Shown piece after piece: positions 42,803 to 50,122 of a stretch of DNA of 64,000 nucleotides (the stretch's first letter is position 1; every line of letters starts with the position of its first letter). The translations under genes were made by a program, and so were the position numbers. This DNA is from Alphaproteobacteria bacterium (GTDB lineage Bacteria; Pseudomonadota; Alphaproteobacteria; UBA6615). The notes under the pieces are model-generated. The model had not been told where the DNA came from. It saw only the letters and a program-made list of their open reading frames with translations, and ran no database searches. The DNA lies in assembly GCA_039980135.1 (NCBI GenBank), contig JBDXCV010000003.1, positions 496,001-560,000 of the forward strand. The letters are read 5' to 3'.

Positions 42803-43732
42803 CTACCGAGGCGGTCTTTTCGTGACCAGCCAAAGCACCCCGCCGGGCAGCCCGCCGACCAGCAGAACGATGCCGAACAGGATCGATACACTGACGGCCT
42901 GGGTTGCACCGATCCCGAGGGCGCCGAGCAGAATGACCAGGATCTGCTCGCGGACCCCCCAACCGGCGATCGAGATCGGGATGCTGACCAGCAGGATCGT
43001 CGGTGTCATTGCGACCATGTAAACCAGGAAACCAGCTTCCCCGCCCAGCGCGTGATCGAGGCTCCAGGCGAGCGCGATGGTCGCCGCGTGGATGGCGATG
43101 GACAGACACAGAGTGGGGATCGCAACGCCCGGGCGCAGGCAAAGGGCGACCGCATCCCGCGACAGCAGGATCGCGAAGTTGATGATGCGAATATGCTGAA
43201 ATCGCCGGGTCAGGGAATTGTCGAACACGCACAACATGACCACGGCGGACCAGCCGCCCGTGAGGACGGCGATCAATCCCGTTGCCGCGATGGGGTTGTC
43301 GAGTTTCTCGACCAGTAGCGGGGTGATCGCTGTCGTAGCGACAATCAGAACGATCAGGCCGATGATCCGGTCCAGCAGAACGCTGTTGGTTGCGGTTTGC
43401 ACGCCAACGCCGGTCCGCCACAGATAGAACACGCGCATTGCGTCACCGCCGATGCTCGACGGTAGCGTCTGGTTGAAGAACATGCCGATGAGGAAAAGCC
43501 GCAGCGCTGTCGTCGCGGGAAGTTCGACGTTCAGGCTTCTGAGAACCAGCCGCCAGCGCGCCGTGCCCAGGGCGACGATCGCGGCGAAGAAAAGGGCCGC
43601 CAGACCGATCCAGGGAATCTGCGCGTCCGCCAGTTTCCCGAGGACCTCCGCGAAGTCGATTCCGCCGAGCACCCACGTGATCAGGGCGACGGAGACGGCC
43701 AGTTTGGCGAACATCAAAAGGTGTTTTTGCAT
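42803..43732 (-). CDS. Flippase-like/LPG-synthase-TM family membrane protein
   Basis: The 309-residue protein has about eight hydrophobic segments and the family's conserved loop NQTLPSSIGGDAMRVFYLWR. It belongs to the lysylphosphatidylglycerol synthase TM region/UPF0104 family, inner-membrane proteins found in many glycan and lipid loci and proposed to flip or move lipids. It has its own transcription unit between the spsF leader and a divergent neuB gene. A role in handling a lipid-linked precursor is inferred from the family and location only. Confidence 0.85.
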   Translation of the reverse strand: MQKHLLMFAKLAVSVALITWVLGGIDFAEVLGKLADAQIPWIGLAALFFAAIVALGTARWRLVLRSLNVELPATTALRLFLIGMFFNQTLPSSIGGDAMRVFYLWRTGVGVQTATNSVLLDRIIGLIVLIVATTAITPLLVEKLDNPIAATGLIAVLTGGWSAVVMLCVFDNSLTRRFQHIRIINFAILLSRDAVALCLRPGVAIPTLCLSIAIHAATIALAWSLDHALGGEAGFLVYMVAMTPTILLVSIPISIAGWGVREQILVILLGALGIGATQAVSVSILFGIVLLVGGLPGGVLWLVTKRPPR

Positions 43733-44026
43733 CGGTCTGGAAGGGCTGCTTCGGTCGGGCCGGGGCCGGAATGAGCGGGTCTGCGCGCGGTGGGTGGTTC
43801 AGATTAGATCGGGTGTCCGAGTGCTACCTACATCAACTGGCGCGGCAGGCATATCCGTGATCCCGCATTCCGCTGCATCGCAACAGATGTTCAGGGCGGT
43901 GCGGGCCGCATTTCCGGCTGTTTCGCCCTGATTGTAGGGCTTTCTTAACCAAACTCGCATTCAATGGGTGAGGCCGAATGTGCCGGGTTTTCCACCCGTG
44001 GCGCAGCGCGGCGAACGAGAAACCGG
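43733..44026. promoter_or_regulatory. 294-bp divergent intergenic region
   Basis: This spacer separates the minus-strand membrane-protein gene from the plus-strand neuB-neuA pair, so both promoters should be here; I see no confident hexamers and no copy of the GTTCAC palindrome. On the minus strand GTAGGTAGCAC near 43821-43831 shares the GGTAGC core of ops elements but not its flanks. Confidence 0.35.
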
Positions 44027-45109
44027 ATGACAAAGCCCATGCATGCACATGATGAGGACCATTCGTTTGAAATTTCGGGCCGCACCGTGGGTGGCGATGC
44101 GCCCGCCTATCTGATTGCCGAGGTCGCGCAAGCACATGACGGATCGCTGGGGACGGCGCATATGTTCATTGATGCCGCGGTGGATGCGGGAGCGGATGCC
44201 GTCAAGTTTCAGACGCATATTGCAGATGCCGAATCGACACGCGACGAGCCCTTTCGCGTGGCGTTCAGTAAGCAGGACAAAACCCGGCTCGACTATTGGC
44301 GGCGCATGGAGTTCAGCGCCGAACAATGGGCCGGACTCGCCGACCATGCGCGGTCGTCCGGACTGGATTTCATGAGTTCGGCCTTCTCGCTCGAGGCCGT
44401 CGCCCTGTTGCGGCGGCTGGATGTCCCGGTCTGGAAGATTGCCTCGGGTGAGGTTCGCACCCGGGGAATGGTCGCGGCCATCTGTGCCGACGCAAAGCCC
44501 GTTCTGTTGTCGACGGGGATGAGCCCCTGGGGTGATATCGATGCCGCGGTCAGCGAGATCGGCGCGGCAGGGTCATCGGTTGCCGTGCTCCAATGTGTCA
44601 GCCGGTACCCCACGCTGCTCGAGGATGTCGGCCTCAATGTCATGGCGGAGATGCGCGCGCGCTACGCCTGTCCGGTGGGGCTGTCCGATCATTCGGGGCA
44701 ACCCTGGCCGGCGCTCGCCGCGATCGCGCGCGGCGCGGCCGTCGTCGAGTTGCACCTCACATTGTCGGAACGGATGTTCGGGCCGGATGTACCGTCGTCG
44801 CTGACCGTTGATCAGTTCCGGACGGTGTCCGATATGCGTGATGCCGTCGCGACAATGGATGCGCACCCCGCAGACAAGGACGCGGTCGCGGAAGATCTTG
44901 CGGACATGCGCGCGATGTTCGGGCGCAGCCTGGCGCCGAAGCATGACCTTGCGGCCGGCACACTTGTTACCGAGGACATGTTGCTCGCCAAGAAACCCGC
45001 GACGGGCATTCCCGAGAATGACATCGATGCGGTCGTCGGGCGAACGCTGGTACGCGATGTCCCGTCCGATCGCCTGATTGCCTGGTCGGATTTGCATGTT
45101 GACGGTTGA
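44027..45109 (+). CDS. neuB: NeuB-family nonulosonic acid synthase C
   Basis: The 360-residue protein has YLIAEVAQAHDGSLGTAHM, FMSSAFSLEAVALL, WKIASGEVRTRGM and PVLLSTGMSPWGDIDAA, with a C-terminal SAF domain, so it is a third NeuB-type synthase. It differs from the other two at the barrel end (VELHLTLSERMFGPDVPSS instead of VIEKHFTL), which suggests a different substrate. The start at 44027 is preferred over 43964, which would add a basic non-conserved leader; ATG at 44039 is also possible. It is followed 12 bp later by its own CMP-sugar synthetase gene, forming a two-gene plus-strand unit. Confidence 0.9.
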   Translation: MTKPMHAHDEDHSFEISGRTVGGDAPAYLIAEVAQAHDGSLGTAHMFIDAAVDAGADAVKFQTHIADAESTRDEPFRVAFSKQDKTRLDYWRRMEFSAEQWAGLADHARSSGLDFMSSAFSLEAVALLRRLDVPVWKIASGEVRTRGMVAAICADAKPVLLSTGMSPWGDIDAAVSEIGAAGSSVAVLQCVSRYPTLLEDVGLNVMAEMRARYACPVGLSDHSGQPWPALAAIARGAAVVELHLTLSERMFGPDVPSSLTVDQFRTVSDMRDAVATMDAHPADKDAVAEDLADMRAMFGRSLAPKHDLAAGTLVTEDMLLAKKPATGIPENDIDAVVGRTLVRDVPSDRLIAWSDLHVDG

Positions 45110-45121
45110 GGTGACGACGCC

Positions 45122-45877
45122 ATGAGCTGGGCAGACGGAAGCCGTTCACCGGCGGTCCTCGCCGTGATACCGGCGCGTGGTGGTTCCAAGGGTATTCCGG
45201 GGAAAAACATGAAGCGGCTCGGCGGGCTTACGCTCGTCGGCCGGGCGACACGGCTGGCCGTGTCGCAGAACTGGATCGATCAGGTCATCGTCTCGACCGA
45301 CGATGCCGAGATCGCCGCCGAGGTCGCGCGTCAGGGCGGTGATGCGCCGTTTCTGCGGCCGGCGGATCTGGCCGGTGATACGGCATCCTCGGACGATATG
45401 TGGCGTCATGCCTGGCGGTCAGCCGAAGATCATTACGGGCGGCGTTTTGATGTCTCGGTTCTGCTCGAACCGACGAGCCCCCTGCGCCAACCGGCCGACC
45501 TGACGGCCACGATGACGGCGCTGTTTGGCGGCGCGTTTCATGGCGCGGCGACGGTCAGCCCCACACCGGCGCATTACGCGCCGCAGAAAACCCTGACGGT
45601 CAACGAGGGCCGGGTCGGGTTTCTGCTCGAGGAAGGCGCGCGCACGGCGCGCCGCCAGGACGTGCCGCCGCTCTACCACCGCAACGGGCTTTGCTATGCG
45701 CTGCGCCGTGAACCGTTTCTCGACGGCGCACCCATCCTCGATGAGGCCTGTGCAGCCGTCATTATCGAACGTCCGATTGCGAATATCGACGAGCCGTTTG
45801 AACTGGAACTTGCCGAATGGCTATTGCAGCGACAGGGGCTCATCGTCACCGATACGCCGCTATCCGAAACGGCTTGA
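45122..45877 (+). CDS. CMP-nonulosonic acid synthetase (NeuA-like), copy 2
   Basis: The 251-residue protein carries VIPARGGSKGIPGKNMKRLG (about residues 15-34), the CTP-binding motif of acylneuraminate cytidylyltransferases, and LLEPTSPLRQPADL typical of the family. It would make the CMP-activated form of the acid produced by NeuB-C next door. It is divergent from the copy at 3224-3949 in sequence, so the two likely activate different acids. The ATG at 45122 lies 12 bp after the neuB stop with GAGGTGA upstream. It converges with the RfaH-like gene across only 25 bp. Confidence 0.92.
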   Translation: MSWADGSRSPAVLAVIPARGGSKGIPGKNMKRLGGLTLVGRATRLAVSQNWIDQVIVSTDDAEIAAEVARQGGDAPFLRPADLAGDTASSDDMWRHAWRSAEDHYGRRFDVSVLLEPTSPLRQPADLTATMTALFGGAFHGAATVSPTPAHYAPQKTLTVNEGRVGFLLEEGARTARRQDVPPLYHRNGLCYALRREPFLDGAPILDEACAAVIIERPIANIDEPFELELAEWLLQRQGLIVTDTPLSETA

Positions 45878-45902
45878 AACCGCGCCGGGGTTAATTCGCC
45901 TG

Positions 45903-46427
45903 TCAGCCGGCGGGGGCCAACGCGGTCATCGGCATTTTCACGCGGACCTGACGACCCAGCAGATTCAGCAGAAGAAAAACGCGATGCTGGTCCGAAGGCG
46001 CATCGAAAATACCGATATGGTCGGCCATTGAGCCTTCGGTAATGCGAACCTTGTCGCCCTTCTGCAGGCCGGCGCGCTCGCCGAGGATGACATACCCGCT
46101 CGCATCCTCGTGGCGGCGAATATCGTCGATGACATTGTCCGGCACGGGTGCGGGTTGCCCGCTGTGGCAGATCAGTTCGCTCACACCGACGGTCGAATTT
46201 AGCGCCCGCCACCGCGCGCGCTCGGGGTCCATGCCCACGAACAGGTAGCCGGGAAAGAGCGGCTTCTGGACGCTGTCTGTCTTGCGGGCGTGGCGTCGGC
46301 GCTTGATGTAACGGGGAAGATATCCATCGAACCCCTGGCGCAGGATATGCGCCAGCGCCTTGAATTCACCATTGGGGTGGGTCTTGACGACGAACCAGCG
46401 TTTCGCGTCGTTCATTGTCGGGTTCAT
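45903..46427 (-). CDS. RfaH/NusG-like transcription antiterminator
   Basis: The 174-residue protein has an N-terminal NGN domain (RWFVVKTHPNGEFKALAHIL, then QKPLFPGYLFVG) and a C-terminal KOW domain with KGDKVRITEGSMADHIGIF. This is the layout of NusG paralogs such as RfaH, which bind RNA polymerase and suppress termination and polarity in long surface-glycan operons. A specialised paralog is more likely than the housekeeping NusG because it lacks the secE/ribosomal-protein neighbourhood and sits in the glycan locus. Its ATG overlaps the regulator stop by 4 bp, so both are made from one transcript. Its probable target is the ops-like leader at 42461. Confidence 0.9.
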   Translation of the reverse strand: MNPTMNDAKRWFVVKTHPNGEFKALAHILRQGFDGYLPRYIKRRRHARKTDSVQKPLFPGYLFVGMDPERARWRALNSTVGVSELICHSGQPAPVPDNVIDDIRRHEDASGYVILGERAGLQKGDKVRITEGSMADHIGIFDAPSDQHRVFLLLNLLGRQVRVKMPMTALAPAG

Positions 46428-47068
46428 GGCTGCGCCTCTTCGACCGGCGGTACGCTGATCTGCAAGAGGCCGGGCACGATAACCCGGCTTGCGGGATATT
46501 CGCGCAGGAGCGAATCGTAGGCCGCCTGCGGATTCGAAAGCACCGTCAGCAGCAACGCGTCTATGTCGCCGGCTTCGTTGATTGACGGCACGACCGGCAG
46601 ATGGGCGAAACTGGCCTGCGTGTGGGCGGGGTCCACGATAGCGACAATCTCGACGCCCGACGCCTCACACAAAGAGGCGACTTCGGTCAGTTCGCTTGCG
46701 CCATAGAGGGCGATACGATTCCAGCCCCGTCGGCCGGCTTCGTTCAGGGCGTCGGTGCATTGGCTGCGCGCGTCGCGGAAGAAACGAAATGAGTCCGACA
46801 GATATTCGGCCGTCAGCCGACTCTTCTCGGTAAACCCCTGGGGTGTGAGGTAGTAGGCATACCGGTTTGCCGGCGCCTGGCTGACCTTGATCAGGCCCTT
46901 CTTCACACAGCGTTTCAGATAGGCATTCGTCAGCCCGAGCGCGATGCCCAGATCCTGTGCGACCGTACGCTGGGTGATGCGCTCATTCTCGTGAATGGCG
47001 TTCAGGATACCGAGAGTGATCTCGGAATCGTCGGCTTTGCCGACCGGTATGCGTTCAGCGTTGCTCAT
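46424..47068 (-). CDS. Winged-helix transcriptional regulator with Rossmann-like sensor domain
   Basis: The 214-residue protein has a winged helix-turn-helix at about residues 16-75 (RITQRTVAQDLGIALGLTNA as helix-turn-helix, then YYLTPQGFTEKSR as the wing). It is followed by a C-terminal Rossmann-like domain (RIALYGASELTEVASLCEAS, VEIVAIVDPAH, DIDALLLTVL) that resembles PglD_N/CoA-binding folds, so it may sense a nucleotide or nucleotide sugar. The gene starts 7 bp beyond a perfect palindrome (47076-47090) that overlaps its own -10, which suggests autorepression. It is co-transcribed with the RfaH-like gene. The same palindrome stands before the spsF operon. Confidence 0.85.
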   Translation of the reverse strand: MSNAERIPVGKADDSEITLGILNAIHENERITQRTVAQDLGIALGLTNAYLKRCVKKGLIKVSQAPANRYAYYLTPQGFTEKSRLTAEYLSDSFRFFRDARSQCTDALNEAGRRGWNRIALYGASELTEVASLCEASGVEIVAIVDPAHTQASFAHLPVVPSINEAGDIDALLLTVLSNPQAAYDSLLREYPASRVIVPGLLQISVPPVEEAQP

Positions 47069-47075
47069 GCGCGGT

Positions 47076-47090
47076 GTTCACTTTGTGAAC
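47076..47090. promoter_or_regulatory. Perfect 15-bp palindromic operator, copy 2
   Basis: GTTCACTTTGTGAAC is identical to 42701-42715. It begins 7 bp from the regulator start codon and overlaps the predicted -10, so bound protein would block initiation of its own operon. Confidence 0.75.
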
Positions 47091-47117
47091 ATATGGTGTT
47101 CAGGCGGTGAACGTCAA
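47088..47117 (-). promoter_or_regulatory. Predicted promoter of the regulator/RfaH-like operon
   Basis: On the minus strand TTGACG (47117-47112) and TATGTT (47093-47088) are 18 bp apart. Initiation near 47081 would leave only about a dozen leader bases before the ATG at 47068. The arrangement relative to the palindrome matches that at the spsF promoter to within a base. Confidence 0.55.
47098..47112. promoter_or_regulatory. Second, imperfect operator half of a tandem pair
   Basis: GTTCAGGCGGTGAAC keeps the outer GTTCA/TGAAC arms of the palindrome but has a GC-rich centre. It is 22 bp from copy 2, two helical turns, and covers the -35/spacer of the same promoter, suggesting cooperative binding on one DNA face. 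Confidence 0.5.
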
Positions 47118-47139
47118 GTATTTCATGCGCTTAGGTGAA

Positions 47140-49044
47140 TTATCGCGGGTTGCTGAAATTCTCCGTCACGTAAACCACCAGTTCGTCGACACATTCCTCG
47201 ATGCTGCGGCCGCTCGTATCGACGCTGATGTCGGGATCCGCCGGCTCCTCATAGGGGGCGGAGATACCCGTGAATTCCTTGATGTCTCCCGCGCGGGCCC
47301 GTTTGTAGAGCCCTTTCGGATCGCGCGATTCGCATGTCGCGACATCCGCGTCGATGAAGACTTCATGGAAGGTGTCGCCCGCCGCTTCGCGCGCCCGATC
47401 GCGGTCGGCACGATAGGGTGAGATGAAGGCCGTGATCACGATCAGGCCGGCATCCGCCAGCAGTGCCGCGACCTCGCCCACGCGCCGGATATTTTCGGCG
47501 CGGTCTTCCGGCGAGAAGCCCAGATTGGCATTCAACCCCGTCCGCACATTGTCGCCGTCCAGCACATAGACCTGATAGCCCTTGTCGAACAGACGCTGCT
47601 CCAGCGCCATCGCCAGGGTCGATTTGCCCGCGCCCGACAGGCCGGTGAACCAAAGCACGCCGGGCTTGTGACGGTTGCGAGCAACCCGTCGGGCCGGATC
47701 GACGCGATGATCGACCTCCGTCAGATTGGTGCCGCGCACCGTGACCGCCTGGCGCTGATCGGGATAGATGCCGAGCGAAACGACGCCGCCACCCAAAGTC
47801 AGATGTCTGTCGACGACGACGATCCGTCCCGTGTGCGGCAGGTTGTCGTGATCGTCGAAGGCGACGAGCTGGCTCGTGCGGATCACAACGTCGGCGATTT
47901 CGTCGCGCACGACCCGTGTCGCGTCATGGTCCGACAATGCGTCGATATCGATCACCCGCTCGATCTGCTCGACCACGGCATCGACCCGTTTCGGGCCGAT
48001 CTTGAGTTCGCATGTGGCGCCGATCTCCAGCGGTGTCTCCGCCAGCCAGAAGAGGCGGGCATGAAACACGTCCGATTCGATCGGCGCCGCCATCTCGTGG
48101 CTGGCGATCTCGCCGCGTTCCACGAAAATCTGTTCGTCGAGCGTGATGCCGACGGATTCGCCGGCGCGCGCCGTGGTCGCGTTCCCGTCGGTGTTCCAGC
48201 TTTCGATGGATTCCACCCGGGCCGTCCGGTTGCTGGGCGAGAAGACAAGTTCGTCGCCGACATTCAGGGTACCCGATTCGATCCGTCCGGCAAGGATGCG
48301 ACGCTCGTCGAACTTGTAGACGTCCTGCAGCGGCAGGCGCAGCGGTTGCTCGGCTGCGGATGCCGGGTGCTCGAACTGCGGCAGGGTCTCGAGAATGGTC
48401 GGCCCTTTGTACCAGTCCATCTTGTCTGACGTCGTTGCGACGTTGTCGCCCTCGCGCGCCGAAATCGGAATGATCTGGCGCGGCGTGATGCCGATCCCCT
48501 CGAGATACTGGCGATACTCGGCCTCGATGGCGCGGAAGCGATCTTCGTCATAATCGACGAGGTCCATCTTGTTCACGGCGACGGCGACCTCGCGAACCCC
48601 GAGCAGTTGCAGCAGATACATATGATGGCGTGACTGGCGGCGCACGCCCTGGTCGGCATCGATCATCAGCAATGCCGCATCGGCATTCGATGCACCGGTT
48701 ACCATGTTGCGGATGAACTCGCGATGGCCCGGTGCGTCGATCAGCACATATTCGCGCGCATCGTGACGGAACCATATCTGCGAGGTATCGATCGTGATGC
48801 CCTGGTCGCGCTCCGCCTTCAGGCTATCCATCAGGAACGCCCATTCGAACGGCATCCCGCGCCGTCGGCACATTTCCTCGATGGCTTCGAGTTTGCCGTC
48901 AGGCAATTGGCCGGTGTCGTGGAACAGGCGGCCCACCAGCGTGGATTTTCCGTGATCGACATGGCCGACGATCACCACGCGCATTTGCTGCTCGGGTGCC
49001 GGGCGGGCTTTGACGGGATCGGCGATGGTCTGTGCGTTGGCCAT
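47140..49044 (-). CDS. cysN: Bifunctional sulfate adenylyltransferase subunit 1/APS kinase (CysNC)
   Basis: The 634-residue protein joins a CysN GTPase (GHVDHGKST at residues 27-35, VLIDAPGHREF and NKMDLVDY as other G motifs) to a C-terminal APS kinase with P-loop FTGLSGAGKST near 467 and ISPYRADRD. With CysD it makes APS from sulfate and ATP, driven by GTP, then phosphorylates APS to PAPS. PAPS is the donor for the three sulfotransferases in the window. Its ATG overlaps the cysD stop by one base. No PAPS reductase or sulfite reductase is nearby, so the pair appears dedicated to sulfation rather than cysteine synthesis. It may read through into the regulator. Confidence 0.96.
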   Translation of the reverse strand: MANAQTIADPVKARPAPEQQMRVVIVGHVDHGKSTLVGRLFHDTGQLPDGKLEAIEEMCRRRGMPFEWAFLMDSLKAERDQGITIDTSQIWFRHDAREYVLIDAPGHREFIRNMVTGASNADAALLMIDADQGVRRQSRHHMYLLQLLGVREVAVAVNKMDLVDYDEDRFRAIEAEYRQYLEGIGITPRQIIPISAREGDNVATTSDKMDWYKGPTILETLPQFEHPASAAEQPLRLPLQDVYKFDERRILAGRIESGTLNVGDELVFSPSNRTARVESIESWNTDGNATTARAGESVGITLDEQIFVERGEIASHEMAAPIESDVFHARLFWLAETPLEIGATCELKIGPKRVDAVVEQIERVIDIDALSDHDATRVVRDEIADVVIRTSQLVAFDDHDNLPHTGRIVVVDRHLTLGGGVVSLGIYPDQRQAVTVRGTNLTEVDHRVDPARRVARNRHKPGVLWFTGLSGAGKSTLAMALEQRLFDKGYQVYVLDGDNVRTGLNANLGFSPEDRAENIRRVGEVAALLADAGLIVITAFISPYRADRDRAREAAGDTFHEVFIDADVATCESRDPKGLYKRARAGDIKEFTGISAPYEEPADPDISVDTSGRSIEECVDELVVYVTENFSNPR

Positions 49045-49838
49045 TACATGTACCCCGAGGTGCGCAGGCGCTCGAAGGAATCTTCGGCTTCGGTGTCCAT
49101 CAGCCGTCCCGCGCGTTCGGGTTCCCGGGTCATCTCGAGTTCCTCGATAATCTCGTCGATGGTTGCCGCGTCGCTGTCGATCGGGGCCGTGATGTTCTTC
49201 TCTCCCAAAGAGCGATAGCGCTTCCCGCCCTGGGAGAAATAGAGCGGGTTGATCGGGATATTCTCTCGCTGGCTGTATCGCCAGATGTCGATTTCGGTCC
49301 AGTGCAGCAACGGGTGAATGCGCAGATGGGCGTTCTCGGGGGTGTCGGTCGTGTATTGATCCCAGAACTCGGCGGGCTGGTCACGGAACTCCCATGCCCC
49401 GTCGGTCGCGCGGGGGCTGAACACGCGTTCCTTGGCGCGGGTTGCTTCCTCGTCGCGCCTGATCCCGACGAAGATACCCTTATAGCCACCGTCCGCCAGA
49501 AGGTTGGCCAAGCCGGCGCTCTTGCGGGCGGCCGCGCGTGTCATCGGCGGCAGGCTCGGGTCCATTTCGCTTTCGGGCGGACAATCGATAACGATCAGGT
49601 CGAGGTCCCACTCTTTCGTATACTGATCGCGGTAGGCATAGACCTCGTCGAGCTCCATGCCGGTGTCGAGCTGCACCACCGGGAACGGCACCTTTCCGAA
49701 GAAGGCCTTGCGCGCGAGCCAGAGCACGACATTGGAATCCTTGCCGATCGACCAGAGCATGGCGAGCGGGCGGGCGCAGGCGTAGGCCTCGCGCAGGATG
49801 TAGACGCTACGGGATTCGAGTATGTCCAAACGGTCCAT
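49044..49838 (-). CDS. cysD: Sulfate adenylyltransferase subunit 2 (CysD)
   Basis: The 264-residue protein has LAMLWSIGKDSNVVLWLARK, the PP-loop of ATP sulfurylase small subunits, and QLDTGMELDEVYAYRD, then WTEIDIWRYSQREN and FSQGGKRYRSLG. It adenylates sulfate with ATP as a complex with CysN. The ATG at 49838 is preferred over a TTG at 49847. The gene lies divergent from the nucleotide-sugar dehydrogenase across a 284-bp spacer. Length and motifs are complete. Confidence 0.96.
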   Translation of the reverse strand: MDRLDILESRSVYILREAYACARPLAMLWSIGKDSNVVLWLARKAFFGKVPFPVVQLDTGMELDEVYAYRDQYTKEWDLDLIVIDCPPESEMDPSLPPMTRAAARKSAGLANLLADGGYKGIFVGIRRDEEATRAKERVFSPRATDGAWEFRDQPAEFWDQYTTDTPENAHLRIHPLLHWTEIDIWRYSQRENIPINPLYFSQGGKRYRSLGEKNITAPIDSDAATIDEIIEELEMTREPERAGRLMDTEAEDSFERLRTSGYM

Positions 49839-50122
49839 TGTACACAAATTTCTTGTTGGTTATTTTAATTCACACGATGTTTGTGGCGAACCACATAGGT
49901 CAGTCCTTAAGGCAACGCAAGAGGGCCAGCCGAATTTCTCTGGTTTTCTTCGCGCGTTGAGGATTTTCGACCCTGTTGCGTCAAAACATGAGCCGATGCA
50001 AGCGGAATTGTCGCAAAACCCTGCTGATCGCGCGATCTATCGGACTTGGCATCGCGCCCCTGTCCGCGTTATGAGCCACCCGCAATGTCGCGATGGCGCG
50101 GCACACAGCGGAGCGGAAGAAG
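49839..50122. promoter_or_regulatory. 284-bp divergent intergenic region (cysD / sugar dehydrogenase)
   Basis: This is one of the most AT-rich stretches of the window. On the minus strand TAAAAT (49867-49862) could be the cysD -10, with only a weak TTCGCC 17 bp upstream. On the plus strand GGAG at 50110-50113 precedes the chosen ATG by nine bases. I see no copy of the GTTCAC palindrome here. Confidence 0.4.

Noticed and set aside
43448-43462. ops-like ACGGTAGCGTC within the membrane-protein gene
   Set aside because: It lies inside coding sequence on the strand opposite to the gene, encodes the conserved family loop and has no leader context.
45878-45902. Possible bidirectional terminator between convergent neuA-like and RfaH-like genes
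   Set aside because: Only a 4-bp AACC/GGTT stem and no T-run can be seen.
49883-49894. Small GTGG-CGAA-CCAC hairpin in the cysD leader
   Set aside because: Only a 4-bp stem with no second copy; not distinguishable from chance.
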